Positions 1 through 6,748 are shown, counted from the first letter of the stretch. The stretch: DNA of 8,775 bases from an uncultured Peptoniphilus sp. (GCA_947254665.1 CAMYEJ010000053.1:1-8775), one strand, 5' to 3'. Numbers and translations are program-made. Notes: generated by a model not told the origin, from the letters alone.

Positions 1-104
1 GGTTACAATATTACAATTTAATTAAATTTTTCTACATTTGCTGAATTGATAAGATTTATTTGATAAACTGGGTATAGGTAAAACGAGACAAAAGGAGGAA
101 TATT

Positions 105-2345
105 ATGAAAACTAAAAATAATAAAAAGGTCTTAGCTCTTATTCTAAGCTTTTTTATGATACTAACAGTATTGCCATTTAATGTTATGGCAAATGGTTCA
201 GATCCAGCACCAACAAAAACAACGGCAGAACTAAAACAAGAAGCCATTACAAAAATAGGTGCAGAAGAAACAAAATTAAAAGCAGATCTTGAAAAAGTCA
301 AAGATCCAGATGTTATAAAAACACAAACTGGAGCTTTAACTAATATTGTAAAATGGGCAAAAGAAGAGCTTGAAAAAGTTAAAGAAACAGACGCTGTAGC
401 AGACGCTAAATCTAAAATTGATGCTGCTATGACAGAATTTAACAAAACAATAAAGTCAATAAATCAAAATGTACAAGCTAAACTAGATGAAGAAAAAAAG
501 GCACGGGAACAAAAAGGGCAAGAAGATGCTAAAAAGGTAAAGGATGCCAAAGCAGCAGCAATGAGTAAGCTAGAAGCTAAGGAAAAAGAAGTAGAGTCTG
601 AAATTAACAAAATTAAAGGCGAAGCTGTACAAGAAGAGAAAAGACAAGAACTAATAAAAGCTAATAATGAAGCGGAAAAAGCTATAAACAAAATACCTGA
701 TACATCTACTCTAGAAGATGCAGAAAAAACAATCAATGCAGAAGTTACAAAATTTGAAACTAAGGCAGATGGAATAAAAGCAGCTGCTACAGCACAAATT
801 GAAAAAGATAAGAAAGCTGAAGAAGCAGAAGAATTAGCCAAAGCTAAAAAAGCAGCTAATACAGAACTTGACAACAAAGCAACCGAAAGAAAAGCTGCAA
901 TAGATAAATTAAATTCAAAACAATATGACATTGCAAAATCTAAAGCAAAAGTTGATGAAGCTTTAAAAGAAGCTAAGGCAGAAGTAGAAAAAGCTGCTAC
1001 AAAAGAAAAGGTTACAGAAGCAAAAGACAAAGGTCTAAAAGCTATTGAATCTACTAATTTAATTAGAAGTCTTAGCAAATTAACAGTTTCAGCAAAAGTT
1101 TACTACGACGCAATCACTGGTAAAGTAACTGACGAAAATGGTGTAGCAGTTGCAGGGGCAACAGTTTCAGTATTTGATAGAACTACAAAGACAGACATAT
1201 ATGGAAACTTCTCACTTAACATGACTAAAGAAAGTGGAAACTACTACTGTGGTTACTACGGAAATAAAGGATACACTTGGAACAACTATCCTTACAATTC
1301 TTCTAAAGTAACTACAACTACTGGTTCTTACAAGGGATATAACAACAGTTCTTATGGAAGATACTTCTTCTTAGTAGATGCAAAAGGAGCTGTAGTTAAT
1401 TCAGTATATGCAAATGCCTATGAAACTTACTACCTAAGTGGAGATGCATATACAACTTACACTGTATACTCTTCAGAATATGGATATAACTATGGATATC
1501 CATACTATGACAAATATTACAACAGATATTATAACCCATCTACAAACTGGGCTTACGGAAAGACTGTTACAGCTACTAAAGATGGATATGAAGCTGGATA
1601 CAAAGATCTTTATAATGTAGACACATATTCATGGCTATACACAACTTGCTACGAAAATGGATACCCATACGGATATAATAGAGTTATTTATCCATCAGCA
1701 TTATCACTATCAGGAAACGGAACCATCGTTTCAGGTAAAGTTAGCGTTTCATACCTTCCAATCTATGTTTATAGAAACGGAGTATTCCTAGGAAGCGGAA
1801 ATGCAGATGTAAATGGATACTTCTCAATAGGACTTAACACAAGAGTTTCATCAACTGCAGATCTTACTTTCTTCGCATACGGAAAAGGCGAAGTTGCTCC
1901 TGAAAAGAAAGCTGAAAAAGCTGATCACGGCGTAATTCCTGTAAAATCAACAGTTGTTATCGGATCTACAAAGCTTATTAAAAACATCAATGGAGTTGAA
2001 ACTGATGTTAACATGGACGTAGTTCCATTTATCAAAGACGGAAGAACTATGCTTCCTCTAAGATGCATCGCTGAAACACTAGGATTCAAAGTTGATTGGG
2101 ATAGAGCAACTAGAACAGTTACTCTAACTGACAAAGAATTCAAGGTACAAATTCCAATTGAAACAAACAAGATTATCGTAAACGGAAGCACCTATTACTC
2201 AGATGCAAATCCTGTTATCAGAAATAACAGAACTATGCTACCAGTAGCTAATATTGCTAGAGCACTAGGACTAAAAGACGGTACAGATATTACTTGGGAT
2301 GCAAAGACAAGAGTTGCAACAATAACAAGACTTGTAAAATATTAA
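105..2345 (+). CDS. Secreted mosaic surface protein: signal peptide, helical repeats, Tyr-rich block, C-terminal stalk domain
   Basis: Protein of 746 aa, probably exported to the cell surface; function unknown. Residues 1-29 form a Sec signal peptide (Lys-rich start, hydrophobic 9-25, cleavage after V-M-A29). Residues 42-317 are Lys/Glu/Ala-rich and helical, with three units of about 75 residues (42-117, 146-220, 246-317) resembling DUF1542-type surface repeats. Residues 332-372 look like a carboxypeptidase-regulatory beta domain (TGKVTDENGVAVAGATVSV, then DIYGNFSL). Residues 381-530 contain about 38 tyrosines, with many Gly and Asn; C382 and C515 lie near its ends. Residues 540-578 resemble another beta unit (GNADVNGYFSI). 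Residues 613-742 match the stalk/copper-amine-oxidase-N domain, with paired motifs DGRTMLPLR (645-653) and NNRTMLPVA (707-715). There is no LPXTG or SLH motif, so anchoring is unclear. AGGAGG at 93-98 lies 6 nt before the ATG. No complete promoter is visible; TACAAT at 12-17 could be a -10 whose -35 falls outside the window. Domain calls are from motif reading. Confidence 0.9.
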   Translation: MKTKNNKKVLALILSFFMILTVLPFNVMANGSDPAPTKTTAELKQEAITKIGAEETKLKADLEKVKDPDVIKTQTGALTNIVKWAKEELEKVKETDAVADAKSKIDAAMTEFNKTIKSINQNVQAKLDEEKKAREQKGQEDAKKVKDAKAAAMSKLEAKEKEVESEINKIKGEAVQEEKRQELIKANNEAEKAINKIPDTSTLEDAEKTINAEVTKFETKADGIKAAATAQIEKDKKAEEAEELAKAKKAANTELDNKATERKAAIDKLNSKQYDIAKSKAKVDEALKEAKAEVEKAATKEKVTEAKDKGLKAIESTNLIRSLSKLTVSAKVYYDAITGKVTDENGVAVAGATVSVFDRTTKTDIYGNFSLNMTKESGNYYCGYYGNKGYTWNNYPYNSSKVTTTTGSYKGYNNSSYGRYFFLVDAKGAVVNSVYANAYETYYLSGDAYTTYTVYSSEYGYNYGYPYYDKYYNRYYNPSTNWAYGKTVTATKDGYEAGYKDLYNVDTYSWLYTTCYENGYPYGYNRVIYPSALSLSGNGTIVSGKVSVSYLPIYVYRNGVFLGSGNADVNGYFSIGLNTRVSSTADLTFFAYGKGEVAPEKKAEKADHGVIPVKSTVVIGSTKLIKNINGVETDVNMDVVPFIKDGRTMLPLRCIAETLGFKVDWDRATRTVTLTDKEFKVQIPIETNKIIVNGSTYYSDANPVIRNNRTMLPVANIARALGLKDGTDITWDAKTRVATITRLVKY

Positions 2346-2374
2346 TAGATAGAAGTAGAAGTTAATATGTATTT

Positions 2375-2402
2375 AAAGGACACAGAGATGTGTCCTTTTT
2401 TT
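2375..2402 (+). terminator. Rho-independent terminator of the surface-protein gene
   Basis: A perfect 10-bp stem (AAAGGACACA / TGTGTCCTTT) closed by a GAGA tetraloop runs into a T tract ending at 2402. It begins 29 nt after the stop codon, so the surface-protein gene is the end of its transcription unit. Confidence 0.93.
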
Positions 2403-2488
2403 ATTGGAATAGGTAAATGTGTTTGAAACTATTTCATTTGCAAGGACTTGAACTTCAGAGGTTATACCCATTCGACTCGCTTCGTTCG

Positions 2489-2656
2489 CTCAGGGTGATT
2501 GTGGTTGGGAGGGTTGTTCTCTATATAATCCCTAATGAAGGCAGTCACCCTTAGCGGAGGATGGAGATACCGCCACCCGTAGTCGAATGGGTCTAACCCT
2601 GGTGAGGTTACGTTTAGATGACTTCCCTTACAATGATGGGTTAAATATAGGTCAGA
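2489..2656. repeat. 168-bp intergenic element, copy A
   Basis: First copy of a 168-bp sequence repeated at 2761-2928 with no net indel; the last 91 bp (2566-2656) are identical between copies. Its left part holds an imperfect inverted repeat (CTCAGGGTGATTG at 2489 against CAGTCACCCTTAG at 2542). A further outer pair lies at 2460-2477 and 2581-2598: GGTTATACCCATTCGACT against the reverse complement of AGTCGAATGGGTCTAACC, 17 of 18 pairing. So 2460-2598 could fold as one long hairpin. I see no transposase, and the reading frames inside it do not look coding. It resembles a REP or MITE-like element, which is inference. Confidence 0.85.
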
Positions 2657-2760
2657 TCCTTCAAAGCCCTAGCCGAAATCTTTGATTTCGCATCAGGTCT
2701 CGTGCATAGTTCCAAAGAAGCCGAATGAAATGAAGTCTGATTTGTTGAACTCGACTGCCT
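2657..2760. repeat. Linker between the two repeat copies; parts recur inverted near 5226-5305
   Basis: This 104-bp segment joins copies A and B. It contains a 7-bp, 3-nt-loop hairpin (CGAAATC TTT GATTTCG, 2674-2690). Positions 2731-2759 match the reverse complement of 5226-5254 at 28 of 29 bases, and a weaker match continues through CTTCTTTG...AACT. The linker therefore belongs to the same repeat family and is not unique spacer DNA. No gene is seen here. Confidence 0.7.
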
Positions 2761-2928
2761 CTCAGGGTGACTGTAGTTGGGAGGGTTGTTCTCTTTAAAA
2801 TTACAGAGGAAGGCAGTCACCCTGAGCGGAGGGTGGGGATACCGCCACCCGTAGTCGAATGGGTCTAACCCTGGTGAGGTTACGTTTAGATGACTTCCCT
2901 TACAATGATGGGTTAAATATAGGTCAGA
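2761..2928. repeat. 168-bp intergenic element, copy B
   Basis: Second copy of the element at 2489-2656, in the same orientation. Here the inner inverted repeat is a perfect 13 bp: CTCAGGGTGACTG at 2761-2773 against CAGTCACCCTGAG at 2814-2826. Unlike copy A it lacks the outer left arm. It ends only 15 bp before the -35 box of the downstream promoter, so the repeat forms the immediate upstream flank of the LTA-synthase-type gene. Confidence 0.87.
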
Positions 2929-2943
2929 ATATTCATAATATCT

Positions 2944-2972
2944 TTGAAAATGTAAATTCAAAGTAGTATAAT
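2944..2972 (+). promoter_or_regulatory. Sigma-A promoter of the LTA-synthase-type gene
   Basis: TTGAAA (2944-2949), a 17-nt spacer and TATAAT (2967-2972) give a near-consensus housekeeping promoter. Transcription should start near 2979, about 20 nt before the ATG at 3001. A 7-bp inverted repeat, CTTTGAA (2942-2948) and TTCAAAG (2957-2963), overlaps the -35 and spacer and might be an operator; no regulator is identified. Confidence 0.85.
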
Positions 2973-2990
2973 TCTATATATTGGTTTTAT

Positions 2991-2995
2991 GGAGG
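2991..2995 (+). promoter_or_regulatory. Ribosome binding site that sets the start at 3001
   Basis: GGAGG lies 5 nt before the ATG at 3001. The alternative in-frame ATG at 2989 overlaps this Shine-Dalgarno sequence and has none of its own, so the downstream ATG is preferred. Confidence 0.85.
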
Positions 2996-3000
2996 ATTTT

Positions 3001-4785
3001 ATGAAAAAAATGATTCGAAACACATATATATTACAAATTATTCCAGCGGCTATTCTTACTTTAGTCTGCCTTTTTATAGCGTCATATGGTTATTCAGAAA
3101 ATATTTTCTTCTCATATTTTAAAGATATGAGGGTTTTACTTATGAATTTTGTACCTGTGTACTTAATTCTTGTGATTATAAGTCTTGTGGTTAAGTCTGT
3201 GCCTATCGGGTTCGGGATTACTTCTGTACTTATGGTTGCAATGGCATATACCCATGAGAAAAAGGTCATCTACAGATCAGAGCCACTGATGTTATCGGAC
3301 CTTAAACTTGTTAGAGAAGCTATGGCTATGTCTAAATCTTACAATGTTGCTCCTGATAGACTTACCCTTATTGCTCTTGGAATTGTAGTGGTTTTGCTAA
3401 TTGTTTTGATTTTTCTTTGCAGGAATCTACATTGGAATTTCAGATGGATTGGGTTCGCAATCTACACCATGTGTCTTGTGGTTTTCATAAATACTTTGGC
3501 TTTTGATGATAAACTCTATTTTGATATAGGAAATAAATCTTCTGGACTAAATATGTGGGTTTATCTCGAAAGTTACGAGTCTAAGGGAATTGTATATCCG
3601 TTTTTACATTCGATTAAGACGAGCAAGAATTATAAATACAAGGGATATGATAAAGACCGTGCTGAGAAATTATTATCTAAGTACGAATATAAAAATATTC
3701 CAGATGACAAAAAAGTGGATATAATTCTTCTTCAATTGGAATCTTTTAAGGAATTTTACAAGTATAGAAACGATGCTTTACAATTCAACTACGATCCTTA
3801 CGATTATTTCCACGAGTTGCAAAGTAAGAGCATAAGCGGTTCTATTATGGTTAACACTTTTGGAGGTGGTACTTTCATCACTGAAACAAATGTGGCAACT
3901 GGAAACAGACATAATCCTATTTACAATGTGAACAAGAATTCTTATATTTGGTACTTAAAGAGCCAAGGTTACAAAGCTGTTGGAACTCATCCAAATGTCG
4001 GCACTTTTTATAATAGGATTAACGCGTACAAACACTTGGGATTCGATGAATTTCACGATATGGAAAATACCTACAAGGAAGTTTCTGATGAAATTTTATA
4101 CGACAGGGACTATTTTCCATACATTATAAAGGATCATGATGATGCAGCTGGTCAGCCTTATATATCTTTAAATGTCAGCTACCAAGGTCATGGACCTTAT
4201 AATAGAGAGGTTTGTCCTGACAACCCTGGACTTAAGTGGAATGACAGTTACGATGTAGGAAATTACAATTACTTCAATAATTATCTAAACTTAATCCACG
4301 ATACTAATTACAAATTAAAGATGTTAATAGATAATTTTGAAAAATCTGACAGACCAATCGTATTCGTATTCTGGGGAGATCATAGTCCTTCCATGGGTGA
4401 GGCGAACTCCATATTTAAAATGTTTAATATAAACTGCGACATGGCAACTCCAGAAGGGCTTTTCAATATTTATTCAACTCCTTATATAATTTGGGCAAAC
4501 AGTAAGGCAAAGGAGTTGACGGGTAATAGTTTTGTCGGTGAAGGTCCTACTATGGAACCTGCATTTTTAATGAACTATGTATTTAGACAACTGGGATACG
4601 AAGGTGACGAATATAACCAATTTCTTACAGATTTCACTCAAGATGTGACGGTTATAAAACAAAATTTAACCATGTACAAGGGAGAGTTTAAACCTACTAC
4701 GGATCCTGAAGTTGCAGAAAGATTAAAAGATTTTTACAATGTTGAATACAATAGAATGAAAAAGAAAGTCCAAGTGGATAAATAG
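3001..4785 (+). CDS. LTA synthase family protein (membrane phosphoglycerol transferase, sulfatase fold)
   Basis: Protein of 594 aa. The family transfers glycerol-phosphate from phosphatidylglycerol to build lipoteichoic acid or a related polymer on the outer membrane face. Five hydrophobic segments (about 8-29, 43-64, 67-83, 120-140, 146-168) precede an extracellular alkaline-phosphatase/sulfatase domain (about 237-550). By alignment to known LtaS motifs the metal and nucleophile residues are present: E247 in ILLQLESF, T291 in FGGGTFITET, H397 in YQGHGPY, and D460-H461 in FWGDHSP. The motif FYNRINAYKHLGFDEFHD is also typical of the family. The start at 3001 is chosen for its Shine-Dalgarno sequence. 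The gene has its own promoter and terminator and stands alone. Length is slightly below the roughly 640 aa of classic LtaS. The exact polymer made cannot be told from sequence, so no symbol is given. Confidence 0.93.
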   Translation: MKKMIRNTYILQIIPAAILTLVCLFIASYGYSENIFFSYFKDMRVLLMNFVPVYLILVIISLVVKSVPIGFGITSVLMVAMAYTHEKKVIYRSEPLMLSDLKLVREAMAMSKSYNVAPDRLTLIALGIVVVLLIVLIFLCRNLHWNFRWIGFAIYTMCLVVFINTLAFDDKLYFDIGNKSSGLNMWVYLESYESKGIVYPFLHSIKTSKNYKYKGYDKDRAEKLLSKYEYKNIPDDKKVDIILLQLESFKEFYKYRNDALQFNYDPYDYFHELQSKSISGSIMVNTFGGGTFITETNVATGNRHNPIYNVNKNSYIWYLKSQGYKAVGTHPNVGTFYNRINAYKHLGFDEFHDMENTYKEVSDEILYDRDYFPYIIKDHDDAAGQPYISLNVSYQGHGPYNREVCPDNPGLKWNDSYDVGNYNYFNNYLNLIHDTNYKLKMLIDNFEKSDRPIVFVFWGDHSPSMGEANSIFKMFNINCDMATPEGLFNIYSTPYIIWANSKAKELTGNSFVGEGPTMEPAFLMNYVFRQLGYEGDEYNQFLTDFTQDVTVIKQNLTMYKGEFKPTTDPEVAERLKDFYNVEYNRMKKKVQVDK

Positions 4786-4807
4786 ATAAATTAAATATGA
4801 TTATTAG

Positions 4808-4831
4808 AAAGGAGGGAGACCTCCTTTTTTT
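4808..4831 (+). terminator. Rho-independent terminator of the LTA-synthase-type gene
   Basis: A perfect 8-bp stem AAAGGAGG / CCTCCTTT with a GAGA loop is followed by Ts to 4831. It starts 22 nt after the stop codon at 4783-4785. Confidence 0.92.
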
Positions 4832-4952
4832 ATGATTTAGATTAATAATTTTGAAATGGGAAGAGGTGAGATAATACTTCGAGATGAAAATGGATTGGGT
4901 GTCTGCGGAACAGAGAAGAGGACAGATAGATATATTGCGATATATTAAATTT

Positions 4953-4980
4953 AGGGAGGCGACTCCCTTTTTTGTTTTTT
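4953..4980 (+). terminator. Second plus-strand terminator without an obvious gene before it
   Basis: A 6-bp stem AGGGAG / CTCCCT with a GCGA (GNRA) tetraloop is followed by six Ts, a G and six more Ts. It lies 121 nt beyond the end of the previous terminator. It may be a backup for that gene or may end a short independent transcript from 4832-4952. Confidence 0.75.
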
Positions 4981-5043
4981 GAGAAAAAATACCGTCGTAA
5001 TAATAACTTATTTTCAAAAGAAAATTTATAAAAGATTTACTTT

Positions 5044-5084
5044 TGTAGCGGAAGCTATTAGCTTCCATTAAATTTGATACTACA
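5044..5084. repeat. Small hairpin repeat, copy 1
   Basis: Begins TGTAGCGGAAGC and contains the hairpin GGAAGCT ATT AGCTTCC (5050-5066). The opening TGTAG (5044-5048) can pair with CTACA (5080-5084), giving a closed outer stem. The same module recurs at 5137-5178. The role is unknown and there is no coding frame of note. Confidence 0.6.
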
Positions 5085-5136
5085 TTTTTGTAACTCAGCC
5101 ATCAGGCGTCGTACTATCAAACCTCATATTTATTTC

Positions 5137-5178
5137 TGTAGCGGAAGCATTTTGCTTCCACAGCCGAGAGGCTCTACA
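5137..5178. repeat. Small hairpin repeat, copy 2, foldable as a three-way junction
   Basis: Begins TGTAGCGGAAGC and contains GGAAGCA TTT TGCTTCC (5143-5159), where the closing pair is A-T instead of the T-A of copy 1. A second hairpin AGCC GAGA GGCT (5162-5173) abuts CTACA (5174-5178), which pairs with TGTAG (5137-5141). The result is an outer stem with two internal hairpins, one capped by a GNRA loop. Function is unknown; the fold is inferred by eye. Confidence 0.6.
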
Positions 5179-5183
5179 TGGAA

Positions 5184-5308
5184 ATCCCTAAGGAATACAG
5201 TCACCCTGAGCGAACGAAGTGAGTCGGCAGTCGAGTTCTACAAATCAGACTTCACTATGCTTGACTTCTTTGAAACTTTCTGTATGAGCCCTAGCAAAAA
5301 CTTCGATA
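5184..5308 (-). repeat. Rearranged fragment of the 168-bp element and its linker
   Basis: 5201-5226 matches the reverse complement of 2473-2498 at 25 of 26 bases, and 5226-5254 matches the reverse complement of 2731-2759 at 28 of 29. A looser match runs on to about 5305. In addition, 5184-5212 matches 2528-2556 in direct orientation at 25 of 29. So this copy combines modules of the 2460-2928 array in a different order. The strand given reflects the longer inverted matches. Confidence 0.7.
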
Positions 5309-5317
5309 CATTCCCAC

Positions 5318-5344
5318 AAAAAAAGGTTGTCCTATGACAACCTT
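5318..5344 (-). terminator. Rho-independent terminator of metK
   Basis: On the minus strand a perfect 9-bp stem AAGGTTGTC / GACAACCTT with loop ATAG is followed by seven Ts (plus-strand As 5318-5324). It lies 15 nt beyond the metK stop codon. Confidence 0.9.
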
Positions 5345-5359
5345 AATTTTTTAATTTAA

Positions 5360-6529
5360 TTATTTTAAATATTTTTTTAATTCTTCGGCTTTATCTGTCT
5401 TTTCCCATGGTAGATCTAGTTCTTCTCTTCCAAAATGTCCGTAGCTTGCTGTTTGTTTGTAGATTGGACGGAGTAGATCTAGTTCTTTTATGATAGCTGC
5501 TGGTCTTGGATCGAAGTGTTTTAATATTATTTCTTCTAGTTTGTTGTCGTCGAAGACTCCTGTGCCAAATGTGTCTATCATGATTGATGTTGGTTTTGCT
5601 ACTCCTATTGCGTAGCTTAGTCCTATTTCACATTTCTTTGCTAGCCCTGATGCTACTACGTTTTTCGCGATATATCTTGCGTAGTAACATGCGGATCTAT
5701 CTACTTTTGTTGGATCTTTTCCTGAGAATGCTCCACCGCCGTGTCTTGCGTATCCGCCATAGGTGTCTACGATTATTTTTCTTCCTGTTAGTCCTGCATC
5801 TCCCATTGGCCCGCCGATTACGAATCTTCCTGTTGGATTTACGAAGATTTCTGTGTCTTCTGTGATTAGTTTTTCGTCTACTACTGGTTTTATTACTTTT
5901 GCAACCATGTCGCGTCTTATGGTTTCTAGGTCAACTTCTGGGGAGTGTTGGGTAGAGATTACTATGTTGTGGATTCTCTTTGGTACGTTGTCTTCGTACT
6001 CTACGCTCACTTGGGTCTTGCCATCTGGTCTTAGGTATTCTAGTGTTCCGTTGTGTCTTACTTCTGCGAGTTTCTTGGATAGTTTGTGAGCTAGTGATAT
6101 TGGTAGTGGCATTAGCTCTTCTGTTTCGTCGCAGGCAAATCCAAACATTAGTCCTTGGTCTCCTGCTCCTAGTCTGTCTAAGTCATCTTGATCTTCTGAT
6201 CTGTCTACTCCCATTGCAATGTCTGGGGATTGTTCTTTAATTGCTGATAGTACTGCACATGTTTCTGAATCGAAGCCGTACTTTGCTCTGTCGTACCCGA
6301 TTTCTTTTAGGGTATCTCTTACGATTTGTGTAAAATCTACATATGTTTCTGTAGATATTTCTCCTGTTATTACTACCATTCCTGTGGATGCCATGGTTTC
6401 GCAGGCAACTCTTGCGTTTTTATCTTCTGCAAGGATTGCATCTAGGATTGCATCTGAGATTTGGTCGCATACTTTGTCAGGATGTCCTTCTGTTACTGAT
6501 TCTGATGTAAAAAGCCATTTTTTACTCAT
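5360..6529 (-). CDS. metK: S-adenosylmethionine synthetase
   Basis: Protein of 389 aa, the usual family length. This cytosolic enzyme makes S-adenosylmethionine from methionine and ATP, releasing phosphate and diphosphate. Signature motifs are all present: [12 protein letters not shown] (8-19) near the N terminus, [12 protein letters not shown] (121-132), [12 protein letters not shown] (240-251), and the glycine-rich [16 protein letters not shown] (264-279), which binds the phosphates and metal. The C terminus, with YGHFGR (363-368) and LPWE (373-376), is also typical. The ATG at 6527-6529 is preceded by AGAGGTGAAGT, an acceptable Shine-Dalgarno. Upstream lie a SAM riboswitch and a sigma-A promoter; downstream is a strong terminator, so it is monocistronic. 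Regulation by product feedback follows directly from the riboswitch. No oddities in the coding sequence. Confidence 0.99.
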   Translation of the reverse strand: MSKKWLFTSESVTEGHPDKVCDQISDAILDAILAEDKNARVACETMASTGMVVITGEISTETYVDFTQIVRDTLKEIGYDRAKYGFDSETCAVLSAIKEQSPDIAMGVDRSEDQDDLDRLGAGDQGLMFGFACDETEELMPLPISLAHKLSKKLAEVRHNGTLEYLRPDGKTQVSVEYEDNVPKRIHNIVISTQHSPEVDLETIRRDMVAKVIKPVVDEKLITEDTEIFVNPTGRFVIGGPMGDAGLTGRKIIVDTYGGYARHGGGAFSGKDPTKVDRSACYYARYIAKNVVASGLAKKCEIGLSYAIGVAKPTSIMIDTFGTGVFDDNKLEEIILKHFDPRPAAIIKELDLLRPIYKQTASYGHFGREELDLPWEKTDKAEELKKYLK

Positions 6530-6563
6530 ACTTCACCTCTATATTAATATTAACCTTACTAAT

Positions 6564-6589
6564 AAAAAAAAGCCCCAAAAAGGAAGCTT
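6564..6589 (-). terminator. Riboswitch-controlled terminator in the metK leader
   Basis: On the minus strand AAGCTTC pairs with GGGGCTT (two G-U pairs), followed by eight Us. Part of the 5' arm is also used by the alternative antiterminator AAGGAGC / GCTTCCTT (6593-6599 with 6580-6587, one bulge). The two structures exclude each other, as expected for an OFF switch. Confidence 0.75.
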
Positions 6590-6687
6590 AAGGCTCCTTA
6601 TCTTTCGGTCACCCGTGGGATTTAGCACCTTTTAAAGGTTGCTGGCAGTGTCGACGTGCCCATTCACTCTTCTGCCTCTCAATAAGG
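6590..6687 (-). promoter_or_regulatory. SAM-I (S-box) riboswitch aptamer controlling metK
   Basis: Read on the minus strand, the leader holds the conserved S-box core in order: P1 5' strand CCTTAT, GAGAG, P2 GGCAG...CTGCC, AGCAACC, P3 ACCTTT/AAAGGT, GGTGCTAAATCC, then GAAAGATAAGG closing P1 (6596-6601 with 6682-6687). With SAM bound, P1 forms and leaves the downstream terminator free; without SAM, the AAGG of P1 joins the antiterminator. This is the standard way such switches reduce metK expression when SAM is plentiful. The P2 loop differs in detail from the textbook sequence. Confidence 0.95.
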
Positions 6688-6695
6688 TCATAGTT

Positions 6696-6724
6696 ATTTT
6701 ATCACGAGTCTTACTATTTTTCAA
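6696..6724 (-). promoter_or_regulatory. Sigma-A promoter of metK and its riboswitch leader
   Basis: On the minus strand TTGAAA (6719-6724), a 17-nt spacer and TAAAAT (6696-6701). Predicted transcription start is a few bases before the P1 stem of the aptamer, so the whole riboswitch is transcribed and little else precedes it. Confidence 0.82.
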
Positions 6725-6748
6725 ATAAAACTCTAAAAAACTTAATCA

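Noticed and set aside
464..1078. 204-codon minus-strand frame opposite the surface-protein gene
   Set aside because: It is a Ser/Ala/Phe-rich shadow of Lys/Glu/Ala codons on the plus strand, which has the signal peptide, Shine-Dalgarno and domains.
1943..2330. Copper amine oxidase activity for the first protein
   Set aside because: Only the N-terminal stalk-like domain is present. The catalytic domain is absent, so an enzymatic role is not supported.
2641..2961. 106-codon minus-strand reading frame in the repeat region
   Set aside because: It lies almost wholly within repeat copy B and the linker, runs across the plus-strand promoter of the next gene, has no Shine-Dalgarno and no recognisable domain.
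2403..2990. CRISPR array or insertion sequence
   Set aside because: There are only two long copies with a non-uniform linker, no short regular repeats and spacers, no cas gene and no transposase frame.
2989..3000. Upstream ATG adding four residues to the LTA-synthase-type protein
   Set aside because: This ATG overlaps the GGAGG that serves the ATG at 3001 and has no ribosome binding site of its own.
5074..5337. 87-codon plus-strand frame after the hairpin repeats
   Set aside because: It runs through a hairpin repeat, the rearranged repeat fragment and the metK terminator. The peptide (for example VTLSERSES) is what such repeats encode by chance.
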